NCBI GenBank assembly: GCA_002373045.1
Contig: DFHU01000026.1
Location: 1-7,855, forward strand
DNA: 7,855 bases
Source: Pseudoselenomonas ruminantium
GTDB taxonomy: Bacteria; Bacillota; Negativicutes; Selenomonadales; Selenomonadaceae
Direction of reading: 5' to 3'
Below the pieces are notes generated by a model that saw nothing but the letters and a program-made list of their open reading frames with translations, searched no databases and was not told the DNA's origin. Positions 1-5,565 of the stretch are shown in pieces (the first letter of the stretch is position 1; the number at the start of each line of letters is the position of its first letter). Made by a program: the position numbers and the translations under genes.

Positions 1-36
1 TGCATCCTTTGGGAGCGTTCCCCCAGCCGATACATA

Positions 37-80
37 ATGAAAACGCCCTCCCCGCCAACACTAAAAGGGCAGGGAAGGCG
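37..80 (-). terminator. Rho-independent terminator of the hydrogenase operon
   Basis: On the minus strand, 80-68 pairs with 56-44 as a 13-bp GC-rich stem. Two of the pairs are G.U in the minus-strand transcript. The loop is 11 nt (67-57). The stem runs straight into a U-rich tail (TTTTCATT, 43-36). It begins 20 nt after the stop codon of the last minus-strand gene, the right position to end transcription of the four-gene unit. Confidence 0.85.
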
Positions 81-100
81 TAATCCAACTTAATCAGCGA

Positions 101-346
101 TTACAGAATCGCATCCAGACCGCGGGCATTCAGGTGCTGTAAAATCTCACCCAGCTTCGTCTTTTCGGGATTATAATCCACCGTAGTCTCACCATCATGC
201 GCATGAATGTGAACATACAGAACCCCGGGCATTCCCAAAAGTTCCTTTTCCACTTCCTGAGCAATTTCCTCAGTATAACCATGCACAATAAACTGCAAAC
301 GGGTCGTACCGCCGCCTTCATGGCCGCAGCCGCATTCCTTACACAT
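101..346 (-). CDS. Small HMA-like (ferredoxin-fold) protein with Cys/His-rich N-terminus, last gene of the hydrogenase operon
   Basis: This is an 81-residue soluble protein. The start is ATG at 346 because AGGAGG at 360-355 lies 8 nt upstream; an in-frame TTG at 352 would leave only 2 nt. Residues 2-9 form a compact metal-ligand cluster (C2, C5, C7, H9), followed by a Gly linker. Residues about 15-81 follow the heavy-metal-associated pattern: strand, helix (EEIAQEVEKELLG), the 'MPGVLYVHI' turn-strand, 'TTVDYNPEKTKLGEILQHL' and a C-terminal 'GLDA'. The usual CxxC of the first HMA loop is absent (GYTEE instead), and the only cysteines are at the N-terminus. H48 and H50 (HIHAH) could add ligands. 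It lies 74 nt after the cytochrome b gene, in the same orientation and before the terminator, so it is probably co-transcribed. A metal-delivery or regulatory role for the hydrogenase is inference from context. A generic metal-binding protein is the alternative. Confidence 0.8.
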   Translation of the reverse strand: MCKECGCGHEGGGTTRLQFIVHGYTEEIAQEVEKELLGMPGVLYVHIHAHDGETTVDYNPEKTKLGEILQHLNARGLDAIL

Positions 347-354
347 GGGCAAAG

Positions 355-360
355 CCTCCT
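355..360 (-). promoter_or_regulatory. Ribosome binding site that fixes the start of the HMA-like gene
   Basis: A perfect AGGAGG on the minus strand lies 8 nt before ATG 346 and only 2 nt before the in-frame TTG at 352. This makes the shorter 81-residue product the likely one. Confidence 0.8.
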
Positions 361-420
361 TTATTTCTCACTTTGACAGAACCGCTAGTACAATCTTGCC
401 CAGTGGTCAGTAACTAAAAT

Positions 421-1116
421 TTACTTCAGCGTACCATCCAGATGACCGGCATCACGGGGTTCATGCGCCAGAATCTTGCTGCCGGAGAACATGGAGGAGA
501 CTTCACTCTCGCCTTCCATAAACTCTGCACGGATAACCATGTAAACATGACCGATGGCAAACAGGATAATCGCCCATGCCACATAATGATGTACAAGGTG
601 CGCCATCATTTCACCGCCCAGCACCGGAATAATCCAGCCAAAGAGCGTGCCGCCGATACCAGAAGGATCGGTCATATAGTAAATACCAAACCCTGTGATA
701 ATCTCGATAAGCACCAAAACATACAGGAACGCATAGGAGCAACGCGCGAGAGGATTGCGCAGATAAGAGGCATGTTCCGGTTTCAGGAACATATAATGCA
801 GTGCCACATCTACGGTATTGCGGTAAAAGTATCCCTTCCATACATGAGGGAACAACCGGTCACCACGATTGATGATGAACCCGTAAATCTTAAAGATAAA
901 CGAGGCACTGAACAGATAGGCTGCAAGAAAATGGATGTTGCGGATATTGTCCACCGTCATGCCTGAGAAAGTCGGCTCTGACGAGTAGATAATCCACGGG
1001 CTGGTAATCATCAGGCCTGTCGTAAACAGTACACAGATGGATACCACCATAATCCAATGAAAGATCCGCAGCCAAGGACTAAACAGGTAATATTCCCTGC
1101 GAACTACTTCTTTCAT
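421..1116 (-). CDS. hyaC: [NiFe]-hydrogenase b-type cytochrome subunit
   Basis: This 231-residue membrane subunit anchors the hydrogenase and passes electrons from the distal Fe-S cluster of the small subunit through two b haems to membrane quinone. Four hydrophobic helices are visible at about 17-38, 62-82, 127-148 and 178-198. The candidate haem ligands sit where the HydC/HyaC family has them: H20 (FHW), H62 (NIHFLAAYLF), H176 or H177 (VHHYVAW) and H190 (GHVYMVIRAEF). The second His of the HH pair is near the quinone site in relatives. The length is normal for the family. The gene starts 21 nt after the large-subunit stop, with an AGGAAA ribosome site about 7 nt upstream, so it is co-transcribed with it. 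The presence of this subunit, rather than a HybA/HybB-type pair, indicates a HyaABC/HydABC-type uptake hydrogenase. The hyaC symbol is by analogy with E. coli. Confidence 0.95.
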   Translation of the reverse strand: MKEVVRREYYLFSPWLRIFHWIMVVSICVLFTTGLMITSPWIIYSSEPTFSGMTVDNIRNIHFLAAYLFSASFIFKIYGFIINRGDRLFPHVWKGYFYRNTVDVALHYMFLKPEHASYLRNPLARCSYAFLYVLVLIEIITGFGIYYMTDPSGIGGTLFGWIIPVLGGEMMAHLVHHYVAWAIILFAIGHVYMVIRAEFMEGESEVSSMFSGSKILAHEPRDAGHLDGTLK

Positions 1117-1137
1117 AGCTTTTTCCTTTCTGCGAAA

Positions 1138-3045
1138 TTACTTGTCCACACGCGTACCGGAGTACGGGTCCGTAGTGATAACATTAATCTTCTCGCCCTT
1201 GGCATTGAACATATGCGTTGCACAAGCCATGCAGGGGTCAAAGGAGCGAATAACCTTCACGATTTCGAGCGGTTTGTCGGGCACTTTCACCTGCGTGTCC
1301 TTCATGGCCATTTCGTATGCACCATTACCGCCCTCATCATCACGCGGGCAGGCATTCCAGGTCGTCGGTACAATGCACTGATAGTTGTCCGTCTTACCAT
1401 CCTTGATGGTGATGTAATGGGACAGAGCGCCGCGAGGTGCTTCGTAAAGGCCAACACCTTTGCATTCTTTCGGCCAGGTGCTGATATCCCATTTATCGGA
1501 GTTGGCAACCTTGGTATCGCCGCTCTTGATATTGGCAATGAGCTTGTCAAAGAAGAACTTGTTGATTTCAGCAGCCAGCTGGGCATCCAGTGCACGGGCA
1601 GCCGTACGGCCTACCATCGTGGGCAGCCATACTTCCGGAGCCAAGCCCAGAACCTTGGATACTGCATCGAGCTGGTCAAGCATCATCTTTTCTGCCCAGG
1701 TCATATCCGGCAGCAGGCCCTTCTTCGCCTTGGTGTAGATGATGATATAGCGGGCCAGCGGGCCAACTTCACAAAGTTTGCCCTTCCATTTCGGCGTTTT
1801 CAGCCAGGAATATTTGCCGCTTTCATTGAGCGCCTTCCAATCCGTTTCCGTGCCTTCTTTAGGACCGGTGAACTTAGGCGCAGTAACACCTTCCCAAGGA
1901 TGACGGTCTTTCTTCCCGGCAGGATACTCATACCAAGCGTGGTCAACGCTTTCCGTAATATTTTCCGTCGTAACATCTTCTGCCGTTACCTCCGAATACT
2001 TCGCTGCCGCCAAGCCCTGACCGAAGTTTTCGACTACACCGTTGCAGCGGACAAGCAGGTTCTTGAAGAAACCGCCATCGCTGGTGCCCGTATAGCTTTC
2101 AATCGGATATGCACCATAGCCCAGTACGCAGGTCTTTGCCATGCCGCCGCCATCAACGCGGCCGGCTTTCACATAAGCACTGCCGATGGCCAGCAGGTCA
2201 GGCAGATAGTAATTGTTGACCAGCGTTCTGCCCATATTGATGGCCCGGTCTACGATTTCCAGTCTGGCCGTATTCACCGGAGCATTGCCGTCGTCCAGCG
2301 AAATGGAGCAGGGCATGCCGCCAACCACATAATGCGGATGCGGATTCTTGCCACCGAAGATAACATGCGGCGTAACCAGTTCACGCTGTTTGTCGAGCAT
2401 TTCGAGATAATGCGCCACAGCCATCAGATGAACTTCCGGCGGCAGCAGTTTGTAATCGGGATGATCCCACCAGTTGGCAGAGAAGATACCCAGCTGGCCG
2501 CTGTCCACGATAGCCTTTACCTTGCCCTTAATCTGTTCAAAGTACTGCGGCGTAGCTGCCGGGAAATCATGCTCATAAGCTTCCGTTACAGAAGTGTCCG
2601 GAGCGCAGAACGGCAGTTTATAAGCGTTCAGCACCGTGTTCTGCAGATTAGCCGTAGCAATTGCATCAGCAGCCAATGCCTCTACAGGGCTGACCCAGTC
2701 CAAAGCATGGAGATGATAGAAATGCACGATATGATCCTGCACCGTCAGCGTTGCCGCCATGATGTTGCGGATATAATTGGCATTCTTCGGAATAGCGATA
2801 CCCAGAGCATCCTCAACGGCACGGACAGAAGCCAGTGCATGTGCCGTGGTACAAACACCGCAGATACGCTGGATATAAGCCCAGGCATCACGAGGGTCAC
2901 GGTCTTTCATCACCAGTTCCAGACCACGCCAGGCAGTACCGGAGGAAAGAGCGTCTGTAACCTTCCCCGTTGCTTCATCAACCTGTACCTCAACACGAAG
3001 ATGACCTTCAATGCGAGTTACCGGATCTACTACTACATGTTTCAT
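1138..3045 (-). CDS. hyaB: [NiFe]-hydrogenase large (catalytic) subunit, precursor form
   Basis: This 635-residue subunit carries the NiFe(CN)2CO centre that splits H2. The N-terminal L1 motif RICGVCTTAH gives C62 and C65, and the C-terminal L2 motif DPCMACATH gives C605 and C608. These are the four nickel-site cysteines. Other family landmarks are RIEGH (E13), GGKNPHPHYVVGG, and APRGALSH (536-543), whose Arg lies by the active site. Endoproteolytic maturation should cut after H611 and remove the last 24 residues. This tail is longer than the 15 or so I recall for E. coli HyaB. The start is ATG at 3045, 16 nt after the small-subunit stop, with a modest GGAGCAGGTG ribosome site, so translational coupling is likely. 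It has no export signal of its own. Relatives cross the membrane with the Tat-tagged small subunit after folding. No maturation protease or hyp gene lies in this window. Confidence 0.98.
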   Translation of the reverse strand: MKHVVVDPVTRIEGHLRVEVQVDEATGKVTDALSSGTAWRGLELVMKDRDPRDAWAYIQRICGVCTTAHALASVRAVEDALGIAIPKNANYIRNIMAATLTVQDHIVHFYHLHALDWVSPVEALAADAIATANLQNTVLNAYKLPFCAPDTSVTEAYEHDFPAATPQYFEQIKGKVKAIVDSGQLGIFSANWWDHPDYKLLPPEVHLMAVAHYLEMLDKQRELVTPHVIFGGKNPHPHYVVGGMPCSISLDDGNAPVNTARLEIVDRAINMGRTLVNNYYLPDLLAIGSAYVKAGRVDGGGMAKTCVLGYGAYPIESYTGTSDGGFFKNLLVRCNGVVENFGQGLAAAKYSEVTAEDVTTENITESVDHAWYEYPAGKKDRHPWEGVTAPKFTGPKEGTETDWKALNESGKYSWLKTPKWKGKLCEVGPLARYIIIYTKAKKGLLPDMTWAEKMMLDQLDAVSKVLGLAPEVWLPTMVGRTAARALDAQLAAEINKFFFDKLIANIKSGDTKVANSDKWDISTWPKECKGVGLYEAPRGALSHYITIKDGKTDNYQCIVPTTWNACPRDDEGGNGAYEMAMKDTQVKVPDKPLEIVKVIRSFDPCMACATHMFNAKGEKINVITTDPYSGTRVDK

Positions 3046-3061
3046 TTATTCACCTGCTCCC

Positions 3062-4132
3062 TTATTCCTTCTCTGCCGCTTCACGTTTCTGCTTCTGCAC
3101 AACGCTCATCGCGCCATGTGCAGCTACACCAGCTGCAGTAGCCACGGCCATGGCAGCACCGATTTTATCCACATTGCCGAGCGGGCCATATTCCGGCATA
3201 CGCTTGGTCATGGGGTCTTCGTCCCAGAAATGGGCGTTGGAACAGCCAATGCAAGGTGCACCGGACTGAATCGGATAGCTCATGCCCTGGAACCAGCGCA
3301 GATTACCACAGGAATTGTACGTTTCGGGTCCGCGGCAGCCCAGCTTATAGAGACACCAGCCGGCTTTTGCGCCCGCATCATCAAAGCGTTCTGCAAACAT
3401 GCCGGCATCAAAGAAGGGACGGCGATAGCAGGTATCGTGGATACGATTGCCATAGAACTGCTTGGGACGGCCTTCGTTATCAAGCGGCGGCACGGTGCCA
3501 AAGAGGGCAACATGCATAACCACGCCCGTCATGACCTCCGGAATCGGCGGACAGCCCGGTACATTGACAACCGGCGTACGGCCAGCAAAAACAGAGATTC
3601 CCGAAGAACCCGTCGGATTCGGCTTTGCCGCCTGAATACCGCCAGATACCGCGCAGGTACCATAAGCGATAACTGCTGCTGCATTCTGGGCAGCGTGCTG
3701 CAGCGTGTGTACAAACGGCTTGCCGCCGGACATGCAGTAAATACCGTTGTCCTTAGTGCAGACAGCCCCCTCTACGCACAGAATGTACTGCCCCTTGTAC
3801 TTGTTAATGGTTTCTTCCAAGTGCGCCTCGAACGGCTCACCGCTGGCAGCACTTAACAGATGGTCATACTCCAGCGCAATCTGGCTCAGTACCAAATCCG
3901 ATGCAAGCGGTGCACCGGAACGGATGAAGGATTCATCACAACCCGTACATTCATGGCCATGAATCCAGACTACTACCGGCAACGGCTTCTTTTCGGCAGC
4001 TTCCACCACTTTGGACACCTGGTCCGTACTGAGTCCCATCAGAGACGTCAGTGCAATACAGCTTTTCACAAAGCTGCGGCGGCTCATGCCTTTTCTGAGA
4101 TATACATCCCACATACTCTCCCGTTTGTCCAC
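3062..4132 (-). CDS. hyaA: [NiFe]-hydrogenase small (Fe-S) subunit with Tat signal
   Basis: This 356-residue electron-transfer subunit has a twin-arginine signal SRRSFVK at 17-23, a hydrophobic stretch 25-35 and probable cleavage near 45-47. Proximal [4Fe-4S] ligands are C62, C65 (ECTGCDES), C160 (GTC) and C194 (PGCPP). Distal cluster ligands are H232, C235, C260 and C266. The medial cluster has C275, C294 and C297, with P287 at the place that makes it [3Fe-4S] in relatives. G64 and G165 replace the two extra cysteines of O2-tolerant enzymes, so a standard O2-sensitive centre is predicted. A weak C-terminal hydrophobic helix (about 323-345) would anchor it beside the cytochrome. The chosen start is GTG at 4132, six A residues after AGGAGGT. 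A downstream ATG at 4114 has a poorer site. It is the first gene of the operon. The subgroup (1b, 1c or another) is not settled. Confidence 0.97.
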   Translation of the reverse strand: MDKRESMWDVYLRKGMSRRSFVKSCIALTSLMGLSTDQVSKVVEAAEKKPLPVVVWIHGHECTGCDESFIRSGAPLASDLVLSQIALEYDHLLSAASGEPFEAHLEETINKYKGQYILCVEGAVCTKDNGIYCMSGGKPFVHTLQHAAQNAAAVIAYGTCAVSGGIQAAKPNPTGSSGISVFAGRTPVVNVPGCPPIPEVMTGVVMHVALFGTVPPLDNEGRPKQFYGNRIHDTCYRRPFFDAGMFAERFDDAGAKAGWCLYKLGCRGPETYNSCGNLRWFQGMSYPIQSGAPCIGCSNAHFWDEDPMTKRMPEYGPLGNVDKIGAAMAVATAAGVAAHGAMSVVQKQKREAAEKE

Positions 4133-4138
4133 TTTTTT

Positions 4139-4145
4139 ACCTCCT
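4139..4145 (-). promoter_or_regulatory. Ribosome binding site that selects the GTG start of hyaA
   Basis: On the minus strand AGGAGGT is followed by six A residues and then GTG (4132-4130). The in-frame ATG at 4114 has only GGGAG about 4 nt upstream, so GTG with a short leader before the twin arginines is the better start. Confidence 0.75.
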
Positions 4146-4230
4146 CTTGATTATCCTTGCATAATTACCACAGATTTAACCGCTGGCTCGATTGCGGCAT
4201 CATAAAGAAAATCTATTAGCGAACACTCTT

Positions 4231-4236
4231 ATTATA
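4231..4236 (-). promoter_or_regulatory. Candidate -10 box for the hydrogenase operon
   Basis: The minus strand reads TATAAT here, about 100 nt before the hyaA GTG. There is no convincing -35 at 16-18 bp, so either an activator is needed or this is a chance match in AT-rich DNA. The leader it would give contains a weak 4-bp hairpin (CCGC/GCGG, 4180-4197). I recognised no FNR-, Rex- or CRP-type operator. Confidence 0.3.
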
Positions 4237-4456
4237 CGCTGAAAAAATACAAAATGCTATATCTATCATTACAATAATTCGCAATAAATTTAGTTTATTT
4301 CATCATAGCAATGTACCAAGGATATCCTTTGATAAACAGGACTTATAACGCCCATATTCCATAGGTCTACTGATTTCCCATTTCGCCATATCCTCCCCTT
4401 TTTCCTGCTGAAAAAAAAAGTTTTGCGAAATAATCGTAAAAATCCGTTGGCCTGTC
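4237..4456. other. AT-rich non-coding region between hydrogenase operon and tRNA-Ala promoter
   Basis: With the leader, about 320 nt (4133-4456) separate the divergent hydrogenase operon and tRNA promoter. I see no coding frame with a ribosome site on either strand. The only ordered element is a perfect 12-bp palindrome AAGGATATCCTT at 4318-4329. It could be an operator for either flank or chance. Confidence 0.5.
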
Positions 4457-4485
4457 TTGCAAAACAATAACAATCGCGGTATACT
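4457..4485 (+). promoter_or_regulatory. Sigma-70-type promoter of tRNA-Ala
   Basis: TTGCAA (4457-4462), a 17-bp spacer, then TATACT (4480-4485). Transcription would start near 4492, about 20 nt before the mature tRNA 5' end. The -10 region GCGGTATACTGAAAAA recurs exactly in the transporter promoter at 6891-6906. Confidence 0.75.
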
Positions 4486-4512
4486 GAAAAAGGTTTTTGA
4501 AAATCACCATAT

Positions 4513-4588
4513 GGGGACGTAGCTCAGCTGGGAGAGCACCAGGTTCGCAATCTGGGGGTCGAGGGTTCAATCCCCTTCGTCTCCACCA
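4513..4588 (+). tRNA. tRNA-Ala, anticodon CGC
   Basis: This is a complete cloverleaf. The acceptor stem 4513-4519 pairs with 4578-4584 and includes the G3.U70 wobble (4515/4582) that marks alanine tRNAs. The anticodon stem 4539-4543/4551-4555 closes the loop TTCGCAA with anticodon CGC at 4546-4548, reading GCG. The T arm is 4561-4577 with TTCAATC in the loop. The discriminator is A4585, and CCA is encoded at 4586-4588. It has its own promoter upstream and a strong terminator downstream, so it appears to be a single-gene unit. Confidence 0.97.
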
Positions 4589-4601
4589 ACTTAACCCACA
4601 A

Positions 4602-4624
4602 ATTCCGAGTGCAGCTCTTGGAAT
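4602..4624. other. Short hairpin just downstream of tRNA-Ala
   Basis: ATTCC (4602-4606) pairs with GGAAT (4620-4624), and the inner GAG pairs with CTC around a 5-nt loop, leaving a two-base bulge. It lies in the tRNA 3' trailer and could be part of the precursor recognised during 3' processing. This is inference; the stem is only moderate. Confidence 0.4.
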
Positions 4625-4630
4625 CACCAT

Positions 4631-4680
4631 AAAACACGGGACAGCAAGATTTAACGATCTTGCTGTCCCGTGTTTTTCTT
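4631..4680 (+). terminator. Strong rho-independent terminator after tRNA-Ala
   Basis: A perfect 20-bp stem (4631-4650 with 4657-4676) encloses a 6-nt loop (TTAACG), with a T-rich tail TTTTTCTT. Because the arms begin and end with A/T runs it may also work on the minus strand. Confidence 0.9.
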
Positions 4681-4691
4681 CCCCTTATCAA

Positions 4692-4710
4692 GTGATTTAT
4701 GATAAATCAC
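4692..4710. repeat. Perfect 8-3-8 palindrome
   Basis: GTGATTTA, TGA, TAAATCAC form a perfect dyad. It has operator-like size and symmetry, but the half-site spacing does not match CRP or FNR sites. The function is unknown. Confidence 0.55.
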
Positions 4711-4717
4711 ATGCTCA

Positions 4718-4760
4718 AGGCGCTGTGATGAAATGCGAAAGCATTTTATCCACAGCGCCT
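4718..4760. other. Long hairpin with GAAA tetraloop
   Basis: The 10-bp outer stem AGGCGCTGTG/CACAGCGCCT continues through a one-base bulge and a G.U pair into ATGAAATGC/GCATTTTAT, capped by a GNRA-type GAAA loop (4737-4740). The sequence after it is T-rich but lacks a clean T tract. It could be a weak terminator, a structured RNA or a REP-like element. Covering about 40 nt with one bulge, it is unlikely to be chance. Confidence 0.6.
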
Positions 4761-4945
4761 GTTTATTGTACAATTTTGTATTTTACACTATTATAATCTA
4801 AAAAAGGGCGCAATGCCCCTTTCCCCATAAAGCAGCTTACTGTCTGTTTTATGCGGCTAATTTGGTACGATTGATTTTGTTATGGTATTTATAAAGATTA
4901 TGGTCTATTTTTATACAGATGTATAGTGCAAATTTTTGACCGCTA
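4761..4945. other. Non-coding segment upstream of the abiE promoter
   Basis: I see no gene here. Besides the minus-strand hairpin at 4797-4822 there is an imperfect 10-bp hairpin (CATAAAGCAG at 4826-4835 with CTGTTTTATG at 4844-4853, one G.U). The remainder is AT-rich and unstructured up to the extended -10 element. Confidence 0.5.
4797..4822 (-). terminator. Possible minus-strand terminator hairpin
   Basis: On the minus strand AAAGGGGC pairs with GCCCTTT around ATTGC, with one bulged base, and a run of six T follows (4805-4800). It has the shape of a terminator for transcription coming from the right, although no minus-strand gene lies directly upstream. On the plus strand no T tract follows. 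Confidence 0.35.
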
Positions 4946-4954
4946 TGATATAAT
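4946..4954 (+). promoter_or_regulatory. Extended -10 promoter of abiE
   Basis: TGATATAAT matches TGnTATAAT exactly. No good -35 is present at 17 bp upstream, and TTGACC at 4936-4941 is too close. An extended -10 can compensate. The start point near 4961 would fall inside the left arm of the palindrome that follows, so a protein bound there would block transcription. Confidence 0.65.
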
Positions 4955-5002
4955 TTAAGTAATTATCGGTAAAACATTATATTTTACCGATAATTACTTA
5001 AA
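4954..5002. promoter_or_regulatory. Large perfect palindrome, likely AbiEi operator
   Basis: The arms 4954-4974 and 4982-5002 are perfect reverse complements (21 bp each) around a 7-nt centre (CATTATA). The dyad touches the -10 box, spans the expected start point and ends just before the ribosome site at 5005. AbiEi antitoxins in the studied systems bind inverted repeats at their own promoter, so autoregulation is the simplest reading. As RNA the same sequence would fold into a strong leader hairpin. Confidence 0.75.
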
Positions 5003-5004
5003 AG

Positions 5005-5011
5005 AAGGAGG
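5005..5011 (+). promoter_or_regulatory. Ribosome binding site of abiEi
   Basis: AAGGAGG lies 11 nt before ATG 5023. The out-of-frame ATG at 5012 abuts the site and cannot use it. The site begins three bases after the right arm of the palindrome. Confidence 0.7.
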
Positions 5012-5022
5012 ATGTATTTCAA

Positions 5023-5565
5023 ATGTTGCTTGATTACGCTGACTGCGCATCACAATATGCCAATGCTTATCAAATTAACCAAGCCATACAAGAAAAACGT
5101 CTATACCGTATCGAACGTGGCATTTATGCAACTACTCCTCATGTCTCGGAGCTGGCCATCATACAAAAGAAATATCCCAAAGCTATCTTCACGATGGATA
5201 GTGCATTTTATTATCACGGCCTGACTACGGACATTCCTGACCTTTATCATATAGCTACTCCGGCTAAGTCAGCCCGGCTTAGAGATAAGCGCATCCGACA
5301 AGTCTTTGTAAATGACAGCATATTTACCTTAGGGCAAGTGGAACAAGTTCATGAGGGCACCCCTATCCGCATATATAATAAGGAACGTATGCTTATAGAG
5401 CTTTTACGATACAAGGACAAGCTGCCCTATGACTACTATAAGGAAATTTTGCGCCACTACCGGGCGATTATCGACCAGCTAGATATTGAGCAGGTGCAAG
5501 AGTACGCCGCAATCTTTCCCAAGAGCGATATATTATGGAAAAGATTGGACGAGGAGGTTTTTTAA
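5023..5565 (+). CDS. abiEi: AbiEi-type antitoxin, winged-helix transcriptional autorepressor
   Basis: This 180-residue cytosolic protein is of the AbiEi (type IV antitoxin) family. The first 40 residues read as a winged helix-turn-helix: 'YQINQAIQEKRLYRIERGIYA' has the family pattern of a recognition helix, followed by an arginine-rich wing and a 'GIYA' end. The middle part (about 55-120, with 'FTMDSAFYYHGLTTDIPDLYHIATP' and 'TPIRIYNKERMLIELLRYKDKLPYD') matches the conserved core seen in this family, ending in a helical C-terminus. AbiEi neutralises the AbiEii toxin and represses the shared promoter in known systems. Here the palindrome directly upstream is the probable target. It is short but within the range for the family. 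The stop TAA (5563-5565) overlaps the abiEii start by one base, so the two are translationally coupled. Assignment rests on recognition of the family pattern and of its partner. Confidence 0.88.
   Translation: MLLDYADCASQYANAYQINQAIQEKRLYRIERGIYATTPHVSELAIIQKKYPKAIFTMDSAFYYHGLTTDIPDLYHIATPAKSARLRDKRIRQVFVNDSIFTLGQVEQVHEGTPIRIYNKERMLIELLRYKDKLPYDYYKEILRHYRAIIDQLDIEQVQEYAAIFPKSDILWKRLDEEVF
5551..5557 (+). promoter_or_regulatory. Ribosome binding site of abiEii inside abiEi
   Basis: GAGGAGG lies within the last codons of abiEi, 7 nt before ATG 5565. It selects this start over the in-frame ATG at 5535, which has no comparable site and would overlap abiEi by 31 nt. Confidence 0.8.

Noticed and set aside
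1057..3141. A 694-codon open frame on the plus strand opposite the hydrogenase large-subunit gene
   Set aside because: It lies antisense to an unmistakable hyaB and has low-complexity, His/Arg/Ile-rich composition with no recognisable domain. It results from hyaB codon bias keeping antisense stops rare.
3011..3856. A 281-codon plus-strand frame opposite the hydrogenase small subunit
   Set aside because: It is a shadow of hyaA, with no ribosome site of note and no family resemblance.
4367..4630. Minus-strand frame of 87 codons with a WWRRRGLNPRPPDCEPGA stretch
   Set aside because: That stretch is the antisense translation of the tRNA gene, a well-known spurious protein type in databases.
4692..4710. 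CRP/FNR-type operator reading of the GTGATTTA/TAAATCAC palindrome
   Set aside because: The half-sites are separated by 11 bases, not the 6 or 4 that these regulators need, and it is not placed at a recognisable promoter.
4497..4796. Plus-strand 99-codon frame through tRNA-Ala and its terminator
   Set aside because: It overlaps the whole tRNA and the 20-bp terminator stem and has no ribosome site, so it is not a gene.
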